A DNA stretch of 64,000 nucleotides. Source: Pachypanchax playfairii. Taxonomy: Eukaryota > Chordata > Actinopteri > Cyprinodontiformes > Aplocheilidae. A program made the translations under genes and the position numbers. Location of the stretch: the NCBI GenBank assembly GCA_006937955.1, contig SSNP01000001.1, forward strand, positions 6,471,576 through 6,535,575, in the 5' to 3' direction. Below the pieces are notes generated by a model. The model ran no database searches. It was not told the DNA's origin and saw only the letters and a list, made by a program, of their open reading frames with translations. Shown here piece by piece: positions 23,400 to 36,167 of this stretch. Every line of letters begins with the position of its first letter. The first letter of the stretch is position 1.

Positions 23400-25600
23400 A
23401 TTTTCCCAGCCATATCTGCAACGCTAAAAACCATTAACGTTACTCTGATATGGAGGATTTTAAAAAAAGAATAAACATGACATGCTTGGATAAAAAAAAA
23501 ACCTGTTTGACGAGCCGGGGAGGAAATCAGGACGCCGATAGCACCAACTAGCGGGAAAAGCTATTTTCGATCTTCTTTTTCTGCAGCTGTTTTAGCCTTT
23601 TCCGGTGCACCGCTGCTGATACAGCGCCCGTCTAGTGGCACAACGCTGCAACTGCAGTTAAAATAACATCCATATGGCTGGGGGCAGAGTGAAATCAGGC
23701 TGGGGCGGCACAAAACTAGCTGGAGACGGCCGCCATGCAAATTTAAAAGCAGGAAATACCCTGTTAAGAAGTTAAGAAGCAGCACAGATAAAAAGTATCA
23801 ATGCATCATTTCTTCATTCCACAACGGAGTTTAAAATAATTTTTATGTTCCGAGGAGTCAAAGTAAAACGGTCCCTGTGTGAGTCGCACTGGGAGCTGGT
23901 GTTTGGTTCGTTGCCTCGAGGCTGATCTTGCAACATGGCTGACGGCTGAGAACAAGGATCTGGTTATTCTGACACAATGGAAACATGACAAACTCATGTT
24001 TTATGATTTTTTTCTTTACTAATAAAGGCACATGTGAGACCATTACATAACATGCCTATAGGTCACCTTTAAAGGCAGAATCACACATTTTCTGCCGCTC
24101 TTTCCACCAATGGACAAATAATGTGCAATTGTACATGTTAAATATATAGTATTTTTTTGTATTGCAATGTATTTTATTATATTGTAACATGATCAGACAC
24201 AACTGTCACACCAAAGAATTAAGTTGAGACTATAAAACATCTCATTCGTTACCATGTGAGTTTTATATTTAATAAATAAATACATGCTGCTGAGTTGGAT
24301 GGTAATCCAGATGATACTGAAAGCTGAAACTGTATCAAAATTTCTGCTCCATTTTGGAAATATAGAGCAATTTATCTTTTTCCTGTGAGACCATTTGATT
24401 CTTTAAATTTCTTTAAATTGCACCTGGACTTTTATCTGTACCGTTTATCCTAAACGTGCTTAAGGAAACCACTCGGTTACGTTGAACCTCCTCTGTTCTC
24501 TCAATATGTGGACAGAGGGAATGTTCCTTTGCCTGCCATACCCAGCCTGCACCCTCTCTCTGCCCCCCGGAGCACCCTGTGACCCCCCACCCCCACCCCT
24601 CCTCCCTACTCTCCTGCATCCCTGCATGAGGCCCCCCATCCTGGCTGCCATCCCTCCTAGTCTCCTCCTCCACTCCCCACCCTCACCCCACTCTCACCCA
24701 GGCAGAGGGCCTAACTCTGCCCTACATAGCAGCGAGCTCAGCAGGCTGGCGCTGAGAGGAACCCTCGGGTTTACAAACTGTGTCAGGCCTCAAGACACTT
24801 CTGTGATCAACACCAAGCGCCACATGAGAGGAGAAAACTACTCGCCTGCTACCCAGAGATCAGTGTGATTGATGTTGTCAATATATGAAATCTGGAATAA
24901 ATTAGCTATCTGATACGGTTCAAACTGGATGTTTGCGTACAGAAAGAAAAAAAAAAAAGCGGTCAGAAGTGGCGGAATACAGCAACTAAAACAGCAACTA
25001 CTTTTTACACAAAACACATGTTGAACTCATTTAAGGTACTTTAGAGAAAAAAAACATCAAGAAACTGTGTAAATCTGCCACTGATTAAAATCTGTAAAGG
25101 TAAGAAGAGTTTGACAGAGAAAGTAGGGCTGCTCATAAACATTTGTTTGTTGTGGCCTTAATAACATTCAGTCATTTCCTCTGGTGAAAAAACAGGTTTT
25201 AATTACAGCTCTTATCCGTCGGGATAAGCCCCAGATTTCAGTGATGGAGTCAATCACCCAAATTATCTGTTGATTAGAATCAAAAGAAGAGAAACTAAAA
25301 GTATTTAGGTGCAGCATTGCTTTAGAGTTAGTGGGTATAATCTTTTTTTTTTTTTTCACAAATATTTTGTCATAACTGCTAAAAGTCGAGCTCGTCGTTT
25401 GGCCTTCGGTGCCAAACACTGAAAACATCAAATAACTGAACGCAGTGTTTTTCGACGTTCTGATGTACCACAAAAATAAATGAACTTTAGGTTGTTGTTC
25501 CGGAGCACAGCGTGGGACGAGTTGTGAGTGGAAAGGAGAGCAGAAGAATGTAACAAAGACATGGAGGGAAACAGACGGAGCGATCGATACACAATAAGGG
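23400..25600. other. Gene-free stretch
   Basis: Around 23560-24075 is probably eroded transposon sequence; a TTTAAAGG end-like motif occurs at about 24068. C-rich sequence at 24530-24700 produces long chance frames on both strands. There are poly-A and poly-T runs at about 24945 and 25343. No gene is supported. Confidence 0.35.
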
Positions 25601-25624
25601 AGAGACAGGGAGCAACCATCCTAC

Positions 25625-25702
25625 CGTCCACCACGACCTGGCAGAGAAGTCATAGCACAGCTGCCACCTGAGCCCGGGGTCGTTCTGCCTTTCCCACGCC
25701 AT
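25625..25702 (-). CDS. nfix: Nuclear factor I alternative first coding exon (probably nfix)
   Basis: On the minus strand an ATG with a good Kozak context (A at -3, G at +4) opens 26 codons. They begin MAWERQNDPGL and end RWQLCYDFSARSWWT, followed at once by GT (GTAGGA). This matches the rare alternative first exon of NFI proteins, where a WQLCYDISARTWWM segment precedes the DEFHPF start of the DNA-binding domain. The phase-0 junction after Thr fits that splice. NFI proteins bind TTGGC(N5)GCCAA as dimers in the nucleus and control differentiation genes. The DNA-binding-domain exon (about 177 codons) is absent from the window and should lie to the left. The name nfix rather than nfia, nfib or nfic rests on the gadd45gip1 neighbour. 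The donor is weaker than consensus. Confidence 0.75.
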
Positions 25703-25749
25703 TCTGCCTCGCTGCCTCTCCCGAGCCAAAATCCTTTTCCAGGGACTGC

Positions 25750-25772
25750 TGATGAATATATATAACAAGGAG
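25750..25772 (-). promoter_or_regulatory. TATA-like tract upstream of the NFI exon
   Basis: On the minus strand a TTATATATATTC tract lies about 55-65 bp upstream of the NFI alternative ATG at 25702. This is suitable spacing for a transcription start close to that ATG. It is a weak, AT-only signal, so support is modest. Confidence 0.2.
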
Positions 25773-26715
25773 AAAAACACGGCTGGAGTCACCAGTCTGG
25801 AGATATGTGCTACCAGGATGCTGCTGTGGTATGAGTGATACAGAGGGTGCTTTTTTGTGAGTATATACTGTATGTATGCTCTGGTGTGTGTTTGGTGTGT
25901 GTGTGTATGTTTGGAGGGAGAAGGGACCCAGAAATGCCACGGAGGCCCTCTCCAAGCAGCTGTGCCTCTTGGTTCACCAGTCCAACTGCTCCTGCTGCCA
26001 TGTGAGTTCACAGAGACACCAACTCCGCACCAAATACCGAGGTGCGCCCTCGTATGAGCGCCGACCGACCCGTCCGTCAGCTATCACGGTCATATCTGTG
26101 CTGTATGTTTATACAAAGTATTCATGAGATGCATTGTCAGTCAAAAACAATGATATCTATCTGCTGTGGTCTGCACTGATATATGTGTTCCAGGAGGCCC
26201 TGAGCCAAGCTCAGATGTCTGAGCCAGGTTACTGAGGGGGTTCTGCTGAACGGCCAACACGGCAGGTCAAATCTAAAATCCAGGTCTGTCACATGTGCTC
26301 TTCTTATTTTCTATAACAGTTTAAACTCCATATTTGAGTTCAATCTCTCACATCAGTAAAACAAAATAAATAAATAAATAAAAATCTTGAAACAACATCT
26401 ACAAACTGGCCAGATTATACTGAATTGTTCTGCAAATAATTTAGAAATAAAAAGTTTTTAAAAAAGCTGATAATATTACCATATTCGAACAGAGTTCCTC
26501 TGCATGTTAAATTCAGAACTTAAGAGTTTAAAATGCGGAGGCTTGCAGAGACGTAGTGTCTGAGCACTGCGCAGTCCAGCTTCTGTCCCAAATCGATCTC
26601 AGTGTCGACGTCAAATTGTTTGGAAATGGTCTTCCTGGATTGAAAGGTGACAACAATTGCTGATGTTAACGCACAACTGCACCCCCCAAACTAACAAAAT
26701 GCCTAAACGTCTGCT
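25773..26715. other. Gene-free stretch upstream of the NFI exon
   Basis: This would be the proximal upstream region of the alternative NFI exon. It contains a (TG)n patch at about 25882-25908 and an (AAAT)n patch at about 26364-26382. The 100-174-codon minus frames that overlap the exon extend far beyond it and are not themselves coding. Confidence 0.35.
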
Positions 26716-26719
26716 TTGA

Positions 26720-27533
26720 AGACCCACTACGATCATCCTTTGAGCTATTTTAAAGTGTCTCAGTGGTCTTTAAATTATGATTATAGTGTTTTTGCCCAAA
26801 ATCACAAAACCTGTGCTGTTTTCTAGGAAGTAGTTTCTGCATAGCGGAAGTAGCTCATTAGTAAATTGCCTCTGTGCTGTGGGCGGAACTGTTGGTGCAG
26901 AGGACCCCCCCCCCAACCCTGATGCTGTGTTGCCAGATAATTATAGTTTTTGTACGATTATTTAGCCCTCTGTACGATCAATAATTCCACAAATCCCATA
27001 ATGTACGATAATTTGATCCCTTGCTTGTGTGGTTGAACTTCTTCATTACAACAGTAATGACATCCAAAGACATTTCCATACAACCAATCAACGCTTTACG
27101 TATGACGCAAGACGCTGTCTGTGACAAAGGCGGAAGTTTTGACATCATTGTGACTGAAATACGAGCAGACTGTGGCAGCATGAGCCACGTTACAATGCAA
27201 GTTAGAAGTGTACGATAATTTTGCTCAAAATTAGATCATTTCAAGCTCTTGGTACAATATTTTGACATTTCCAGTCTGGAAACAATGCCGCTAGCTTACA
27301 GCTAGTGTAGTAGGAGCTTGTGGCCCCGCCCAGTGGCTCTTCTATGTCACAAATACAATCTTTTTCAAACCTAATTTTTGCTTCTGCTACTGATTCACAA
27401 CAATATGAATGCAGAAATACTCAGAAATGTAATTTTTAAGCTTTATTTTCTTAAGATTTGTCCTCCAGCATCAGAAAAATGCTACAGAACATGTTAACAA
27501 CATGAAAAACACGATTTTCATCGGAGTGGGTCT
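26720..27533. mobile_element. TTAA-type short DNA transposon, family D
   Basis: The right end, reverse-complemented, reads AGACCCACTCCGATGAAAAT and abuts TTAA at 27534-27537. The left end reads AGACCCACTACGATCATCC and abuts TTGA at 26716-26719, a one-base change from TTAA. The 814-bp interior has no coding capacity. It includes a segment with repeated TGTACGAT motifs (about 26950-27220) that may be a secondary insertion. Confidence 0.55.
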
Positions 27534-27537
27534 TTAA

Positions 27538-30500
27538 ATCGAGCTGCTGCCCATCAAATCCTGCAAAAAACAGCACGGGTGGATTTAGATTTTTTTTTAC
27601 ATATTTGCTCCAAATGCCTGATAAATTATGATGTGTCTATATTGTCATGTGCAGTTGTTCACTTTAGGTTTTATTTGTCTAATGAGAGTAGGGACAAGAT
27701 TATTTTTCCTTCCTTCCTACAAACTGAGAAGAGGCTGCACATACTTTTTCACCATTTACAGGTCTTATATAGGACAGATAGAAAAAAAGACTTTAATGAA
27801 AAACCCCTAAAAGTGAGACAAGTAAGGGAGTCATGTTCTGATATTTTAAAATTAGGATGAATAATTTCGTAGAAACTTGTGTTTGAAGGCTAAAGGTCTT
27901 TTTTGTGTTGCCACATAATTTCGCTGTAATTGAAATACAACCCGTGAGGAGAAACATCTTTTAATGTGGCCAACTCTACAACAACTCTGTCTGTTTATAG
28001 CAAGGCGTTAAAAAAAAAAAAAAAAAAAAAGACGACGGCACGACTTCTAACAAAATAGTTTTCAGCATCGCTCACATCCCCAAACCCACTGTTTATCTTT
28101 TTCTCGCTGTGTACATCTGAACCAGACAAAAATCTGTTGCTGATGAACGGAGTGAAAACAAACGAAAGTCATTTTCCTCCTTGGTATAAACAGTTAGTCA
28201 TTTCACATGAGGACAGCATTATTGCGGGTCTTATTTAGTCATGCCTATTATAGAAAATAAAAAGAAACGTCTGAGAGGAAAATTGGGTCTGCCCCTTTGT
28301 TTGAGTTCTGGACCGGATCCAGAGGAACGGCAGATTTTATCTGCTGTATTGTATCGATGGGATCAGAGCGCCTGTCTCTGTCTGTCACTCTGAATCCCAG
28401 CTTCCTGTCTCTTTACCTGTACACTCGTTTATCTGCAGCTTCATTAGGAGACACTGAGGACTTGTCGAGGAGAGCATCATCATCATTGTCTGGATTCCCA
28501 GATGATGAATCTGTACTGTGAATCTGCCATTCACATGTGAGGAGTAGGTGTGGCGCGAGTGGCCGGTTGTGGTGAGATATCCTGCCATGCTTGGCATCAG
28601 TCGTCATGTTGAGGGAAGTTAAAAGCACTAGATGGGGCTCTGTTGTGTGACCCCTAGCTCCCTACCCCCCGTCCTCCATGCATGGCTCTAGCTTCTAGTC
28701 ATCACTCGGCTCTGTATTTAATCTCAGAGACTGGGCGCACTGCCTAGATGAGCTGTGGTAATATTGAAATGGACATGGCGAACCCCACTCGCACAGAGGA
28801 GCTTACATTAGCACAACTCATTTTTCCAAAAGAGCGCTTCAACCCAGAGTCCCTCCTGCCAACACAGTGACACCCTAACCCTCTTTAGAGACCTTGCAGC
28901 TCCATCTACCTCTGCAGGAAGGTCATCGTTGTGTAACTGCATCAGATTCCCCCTCATTCGTGCTGAACCCCAGGTCAAGGGGCTGACGCTGACCCTCTCC
29001 TGTGAAGTGGACCTCTTAGAAAAAGTTTCTGGTAAAACATCTCACCATGCAGCTGACGGCGCCTCTAAAGAACACCGTCACTAAATTTCTGATCATCCAA
29101 TGACATTTTTTTCTAATAAAGACTGAATTTCAGGATACACAGAAGCCTAACACACACACACACTCCCATCGTAATTTGTCTGCTCACTGGTTTCACTTAT
29201 TAAGTTTCAAAAGGTTTCTGGGCAACGTGGTTTGAGAAAGAAGGCGGGAGAGAAAGGAGAACCATGGCACTTTTTTGGCACACCGCTCTGCCCGTCTTGC
29301 TCAGAATGAGGAGGTTACCATGGCACCAGTGGGCACCTCATAAAGCAGACCATTGTTGGTGCTTGTGTCTGTGTGTGTATTCGTGTGTGTGTGTTTGTGC
29401 CACATTGAGTTGCATGGCAACAACCTCTGGGCACCACCAGCACGAGTGAGAGGCTGAAATCTTTCACGGGGCAGCGTCAGTCTACAACGCGACATGAAAA
29501 AAGACGGCGCATCAGGTTTTTATTCAGTTTTGCTGCTTTGAATTGTTTTAGTTTTTTTTTTTTTACCTGAGGCTCTTGAAACCAAGATTGTAACTCTGTC
29601 AGCACGTTGGAAGGATAAAAAAAATAAAATAAACAAAATAATCACATAATTGTTTGTCAGATCAGGATTTATCATCCCAAACCACTAAAAAAACACACTG
29701 TCATGGTTTGACAGTTTAGATTTAATGTGCAGCCTGTTTGTTATTCTTTTCTCTGTGTGCGTAATGGTGTAAGCAGATTGTTATTAAAGTAAGAAAAATG
29801 ATTGAGAAACATGCACTACATTCTCAAAGAATTAGCAAATGAGCCCGCGCTTTAAAACAACCTGAAAAAAATGTAAATGTTTTATTTTCTTATCCTTTCT
29901 CCTCACCTTCATTAGCAGAGACGGGACACGATGCAGATGTGTATGTAAATGGCCCAAAACACAAAGTTACAATGTGTGAAAGTCTGGACACAATTTGTGG
30001 CTCCCCAACAAATTAAACAAACGACCAAAAAAAAAAGGGCAGAAGAAGAAGAAAGCAGCTAGCAGGAAAGAAGCTATTTTCGGTTTGTTACAAGTCTTGG
30101 TGAGAGTTGAAATGCAATGATGACAACATCACATGACAGATGTGAGTGTTTTCTGTCTCACTGCTTCCTTCATTTTGGAGTTAAATGCAAGAGTATGTCT
30201 CACTGAGACACAGTAAAAGCAGTCAAATGTCCTCTGGCGCCCTCCACTGGTGAGTTTGAGATCCACACTGACAAGTAGGTTTTTAATAATGAAGCAAATG
30301 GTTTAGACAAAATAAACAACAAAAACATAAGTATTTAATGTATGTCTTGATGCATTATATATTATATAAATAATCAATTTACAGTAAAATAAATGGAAGT
30401 TAATGCATGAGATTTCATGCATCAGTTTGTAGTTGTTCTAAAATCAAATGTTTGTTTATTTGTCTCTTTGGAGCTTCAAAGCTTAGCAAATATTCCCTTG

Positions 30501-33500
30501 ACTGGAACTCAAATTTAATTAAATTAACTTTGAGTGTGGATGTTTTTTCCTTTATTTTTCTTAACTTATTCCTCATTTCCGAGCACCGTTTTGTACCCCG
30601 GACAGATTTTCTCTCACTTCCAATATTCCTGCTCTTCACCCAAACGAAAGAACAAACCAAGCCAGCATTTTTTTTTAAATAAAAATGGCAAACTTATTTG
30701 AATATTTATCGTTGAAATAATTGACACATTCATGGATTTGGTCAGTGGAAGAAAAAAATAGCTTTTGAATAAAAAAATTTAAAAAATCAAGGTCAAATTC
30801 AGATTAAGCAGAAAGAAAATAATTATCAAAGGAGTTCTGCACAAATCTTATTTTGATTATTAAAGATCAGAATCATCTATTTTATTATATTTTGAAATAA
30901 CTATCTCAAACATTAACTGGTAAATAAACAGTCACACCTTGTTCTTCGTTAGCATCGAGGCTAAAACTGTTTGTATATTTTTAGGTTCTATGGATTTATT
31001 CAGATATATTTTTTTTCCCAAATAAAAATTGTGATCCTTGAAGAATTCTTGCTTTGTGTATACAATAATTCTAAACCTTCTCCTGGATTAACGCGACAGA
31101 TGACCGTTTTCAAACTCCTCAGCTCAAAGCAACAACCTCGTGTCAGACGGAGAAACAAGTTTCTTTTTTCCCGCTACTTACATGGAAAATGGCTGCTGTC
31201 TGAAAGGAAAAGAAGAAAAAAAAACACCTGAATTTCCTTTTGAAGCGTCTGTAACTGCTCTGATGCTAATGTGAAACACTCGAGAGTGACTGTGAACGTG
31301 TGAGAACACCAGAAGGGTCTTGTGGATGAGAGTGACCTGAGAGGGTTCAGACTGATTGTAACTTCTACATGCAGCCACCTGGAACTGAGTTCCTCTCCTG
31401 CCAAACACATGCCATGTTTAGCCTGGGCTGGCCTGGCAGCTCTGAACGTGCATGTGTGTGCGTGTGTGTTAGGAGTGTGTACTGTTCGGCCTGTTGTGAA
31501 CACTAGGTCCTCTGCTGTTGTTGAGCATGTGGCCCGCAGATTAACGCCTTAAATGAGACTCTCTCCTGTTCTGAATGCCCCCTCTGTTTGCGTACAAGGC
31601 CCGGGTGAGACGGAGTGGACGGATTTGAGAGGGTTTTGTATCTCTTGCTGTTCACAAGGGGCATCCTATTATGGCTGAGGAGCTAAAAGGGAGACTTTAT
31701 TCACAAAGGGTTAAAACCTGAGTCTTTTTCTGGCATGCCATGCAGAATTTGGCTTTTTTTCCTCCCCTTCCTTTTAAGACATGTGGAAAACAGCTCCAAA
31801 CAGATTTCAGAGTGAGACAGGTGCCAGCTCTGCCATCTGCTTTCAGTTTTACCTCCCTTGCTGTCTGCTCCGATCCTCTCCTCTGTCTCTGCTCTCACCT
31901 CTCTGCAATTCATCCATCTTTCTCTCGTCTTTCCACCAGTCAGATCGGTTTGACAGCCTTCTCGTCACGAGCTGGCTTCGTTTAGGTACCTGGAAGGAAT
32001 TAAAAGCGAGAAGACATTGAATCAAACGAGCATTTAGGAAGCGAGGGTATGACGTCTGGAGAACATGCTAAACACTCAGCAATAAAGTTTATCATGAATT
32101 AACGCTTTAAATATACGTTAATGATCATTTAAACTGATCTAATTTAATTAAGTTCTGTTTGTGTGTTAGTTAAAAAAAGTAATTAAAGCAGAACATACAT
32201 GTAAAATTTTTTTTTTTACACATTTTTTGCTCCTTTCAAAAGAAAACAGAAATAAGAGTCACACAAGTTCATTTAGTCTGATCAGCAGCTTGTTACACAT
32301 TTTAAAAATACATTTTGAACTTATTTAGTCTTTAAATTTTAAAAACAATCATGTCAAATAAGAATTTTAAATTTTATGTGTGATAAAATATGACACAATG
32401 GTCTCCGGTGGATCCAGAGAACCCCGTACCCAGAGTGTTTACATGCAACAAAAACTTCTATCTTTACTTGAACACCATGTTTATTTTTTACTTTAAGCCT
32501 GCTTTGAAGTTTAAATAAATAAATCTATAAAAATAGAAAAAAAAAATTACAATAAATAATAATTTGGGAATTATTTTTGCTGTTTGAAAATTTTAATGAT
32601 TTATTCTGTAAACCAACAACAACAAAAAACAACCCCATAAAATTCAGACACAGCTAAACAAAATTGAAGTTCCTCATTAGCTTGAATGTTGTAAAAATGA
32701 ACTGCATGAAGTGAATTAGTACCACAAATTCAAATTAACTGAAGTTTCTTTTCTTTTTTATCTTCTGCGCTTTTTTTCATTCTTTGATTCAGTTAAATAA
32801 AACTTCCAATCGGAAATGCTTCATTTATTAAACAGTCTCTGTGTGCTCTCGATGTCTTCGCTGCGTTTTAAAGTTTTTCACTGCTGATCAAAACAGACGA
32901 AGAGAAAAAAAAAAAAAAAACTCCAGATGTGGAAAAAGTGAACGATACATATTCCTGCCTCTGAAAGTTAAACTCATTTTTAGCCAAAAGTGAGAAAAAA
33001 AAGGGAAAAAAAACCAAACATTTTAACGTCACCGCTTTTGGCAAGGAGGCGATTTCTTGTGAAAAATATCAACTTTTAATGAGCAACTAAATGACTTATG
33101 AAAATATATAAAAGTGAAAGCAGATTATTGGCTGCTCTCCCTGCAGCTCCCTGGTGAGAACAGAGGCCAGGCCTCATTTAAAGCTCGGCGCCTGAGCCGT
33201 GTCGTTCGCTTCAAAAACGCTGGGCTGTAACCTGTTTTTTTTTTTTCTTTTCCTTCTCTCCCTGGAATGAAACTGCTGCTAAATGAGCCCATTAGAACAA
33301 AGGTGACTTCTAAATGAGCGGAAAAGAAAAGTAAAGAAGTCAGGTGACGAATTACAAGCAGCCAAAATGGAAATCCTGTGCATAAACAGAAAGTTGCTCA
33401 AGGAAATGTGACTGGAGCTGTTGTCTTTTCTTTTTACGGGTGGGGTAGGATGTAAAGGGGGGGGGTTCTTGTAGCATCCAGGTGCTCTTTTCAAAGTCAA

Positions 33501-35496
33501 CCCTCTCCACCAGGCACTTTGTGGATCTGATGGCCTCTTGGGGAGCTTGTTTGGGTTCTGTTTTGTCCGAATGGCATCAATGCCTGTTCTTTTCAGAACA
33601 AAGGAAGCAGCTCGTTCTCCTGATGATAAATTTCTTCTTTAGAACACGTCTTTGCAACAGGTTCCTCCCTCACATTTCATTCTCTGTCAGATTTGATGTT
33701 AATTGAAACCAAGTTTTCACTTTTACCCAATGTTGAAGTGTTTTTTTTTTTGTCCATCGAATGTGTGTGTGTGTGAATTCATTAGTGTGTCAGATGGAGC
33801 CTGTTGTGCCAGGCAGCCCAGCAGCAGTGGTGCCACTCGGTGTGGTCAGGCTGCAGCGTGTCCTCTCAGCTGCTGTTTCCAATTCACAGCTAACTTAACA
33901 GCAGCATCCTCGCTCACTCGGTGCAGCAGATGGCAGCGAACTCGCTGTTTGCGTGTGTTTGCCCATCTCTTTCGAAGAGGCAGCTGCGGGAGGCGAAGCA
34001 TCGCTCGCTGCTGCTGCGTCCAGCTCTCGTGCTCAGGAAAACAAAGATGAGCAACTCTGGAGTCAGAAAGAAACAGGGAGAAAAAAAAAAACCTTCCAGT
34101 TAATGCTTGAAGAAAATCTCCTGTATCACTTTGCATCATCCAGTGAGGCTGCGGCCTGTTTCATCTGAGAGTAATCCTTGAGATTATATCCCAGCGTGCC
34201 GGACAACGAGCATATTGTTGTTTATCTTGTTGCTGTAATCCAGCTCGGCACCATCTGCAATGCTCTCTAGAGAACTGCAGTGGTGAACAAAAGACTGTGC
34301 AGCTTTGGTGAAACAATCTGTCTCTGTGTGAAAATATCTGCAACAGAATCGAATGTGCAACATCCACAATGTGTTCCTAAAATCCCAAAATGGAAACATC
34401 CTTCTCAATTTGTATTTATTTGTTTTGCTTTGTTTTGTAGCGGGATCTACAGATTGTGCTGAGAAAGAACCAAACCTTGTGCAAACACTCAACTCTCCTG
34501 GAGTCGAATCCAAATATGATTCCAATTTTGGTCATAACCTCAAGTGCAAAGAGAGGATGGAGATTAGAACTGAGGATGGGGCGAAGCCATCTGTTTTGCT
34601 GTAGAAGCAGACAGACAGAAGAAGAAACATGGAGGAGCCAAAGCTCATAAAGAAGCGGCAGACTCAGGGCCAAATCGTCCGACAGTTAGTAGATGAGATG
34701 TCATGCTAGCCAGACATGCTAGACAGGCAGGCGGCGTTGCCTGAGGAGGAGTCCTACCATTGACGGTGCCTCAGCAGCCCAGCTGATTCACCATGACACC
34801 ATCCAGTCTAATAGGTTTTGTTCTGGTGAATCACTCCAGGTTTCCTTAATGGAAAAGCCAAACATCCTGCTCTAACACTGGGTGACAAGGGCACCTTGGG
34901 TTTGCAGATGTTCACACAGATGACAGATGGTGCCTGCGCAGCGCAGGGAGCGACAGGAATGATGTCTGCGCCAGGCTGGTGCCACAAACAGCCCCCTCCC
35001 GTCTTTTTTAAGTTTTTTCTCAAACCCCTTCCCAAAAAAATCTCCTAAATACAAGGATCCTTGTACCTGCATGTGAATATCTGCACAGGCACGTGTAGCG
35101 AGGCATCACCGAGGTCAGAGATCAAAGGTCAGTACAGCTCAGTGTGTTCCAAATATCAAAAGGGTACATGTTGGTTTGCTCACTACAGTGAGAAAAAATA
35201 AATTATTAAAGGTGCTGCATCAAGGTAGGAAATTTTGCCTTACTGTCAAAATTAAATGATGGACTGTGGAAAAAACCTTTTGTCATGAAAATGTTGAAGT
35301 ATAAAACATAAAAAAAAACTTCCAACATACAAAAATGTGAACGTTAAAACCTCCAAGAGGGCGAGGTTTCGTGTCCGGTGTTTTTTTTCTCCCTGTCCTG
35401 TTCAGAATTGTGGGTCTGGGGGCCTTTTTGTGTCAGGATAGATTTCCTCTACAACAGGTGAAATTTAAGTTACTCCTGGTATTTAGTGCTCTGAAT
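27538..35496. other. Long gene-free stretch
   Basis: Nearly 8 kb with no supportable exon. It holds a poly-A run at 28010-28030, (CA)/(TG) patches at about 29150-29165 and 29360-29400, and AT-rich sequence at 30300-32800. Less repetitive GC-balanced blocks lie at about 28380-28960, 33120-33200 and 34640-34990. The balanced blocks are candidates for regulatory sequence, but conservation cannot be judged here. Confidence 0.35.
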
Positions 35497-35500
35497 TTAA

Positions 35501-36163
35501 AGAGCAACTTACCTCCAGATCCACTTTCTTGCTAATAAACTGTATAAATTAGTGTCTATGTTGTCTACATGTTTGAGTTTTACTTTTGGCATTTTAGTGC
35601 ATCTTTGGTCAAATCTTAATGTTCTGCCTAAAACTGTGATTGTTGCGCCCTCCTCAGGTTAAAATTATAAAACGGATTTGAAGTGTATAAATGACGTGAC
35701 AGTGGCTAAGGGCGTCACCATCTCTGGCCTATCTTACGCCCCCAGAATTTTAAAGATCAGTTTACGTGATTCACTCCGCTTACGTTTGTCAACCGCTAAC
35801 CCAGGCATCTCTCTGCAACACATTACTCAAGCTACCGGTATTGTAAATTTAGCTTTAGCTCTGGCTAAAAACAATGTACCGCTAAGAGAAGAGCCTCATT
35901 CTATGCCGCTAAGCCGCTGCAGGGCAAACCATCAACTCAAAACAATACAGATCAAAGCTGCTTGACTCGTCCACAGAAGCAGCTAATTCCATTTTCATCT
36001 GTTCCCTCTCTAGCCACCTGTGTCAAATAGTGCGACATGTCAATCATAGCCCAGCCCCGCCCCCCCCGTGTGTACATTGGTCCTGCAGGCAACACCTCCT
36101 TTTGAGACATTTTTTAAAACGGAGTGCAGGTGAAGATGTAACCTGGAGGGGGTTAGTTACTCT
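35501..36163. mobile_element. TTAA-flanked short DNA transposon, family B
   Basis: The left end AGAGCAACTTACCTCC and the reverse complement of the right end, AGAGTAACTAACCCCCTCC, form an imperfect terminal inverted repeat. TTAA lies outside both ends (35497-35500 and 36164-36167). The element is 663 bp and non-coding. Its right-hand TTAA is also the left-hand TTAA of family A copy 3, so the two elements abut with nothing between them. Confidence 0.65.
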
Positions 36164-36167
36164 TTAA

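Noticed and set aside
24482..24868. A 128-codon plus frame rich in proline and leucine
   Set aside because: It follows a C-rich tract and overlaps minus-strand frames of similar length, with no recognisable domain or splice context.
25487..26011. The full 174-codon minus frame around the NFI exon as a single protein
   Set aside because: Only the 26 codons from 25702 to 25625 match NFI. The upstream part is low-complexity (HTHQTHT) and the downstream part lies beyond the donor.
31183..31200. A possible 18-bp micro-exon on the minus strand (CTTTCAG|ACAGCAGCC...CAT|GTAAGT)
   Set aside because: Acceptor and donor look good, but such short matches arise by chance in this much sequence, and there is no frame or family evidence.
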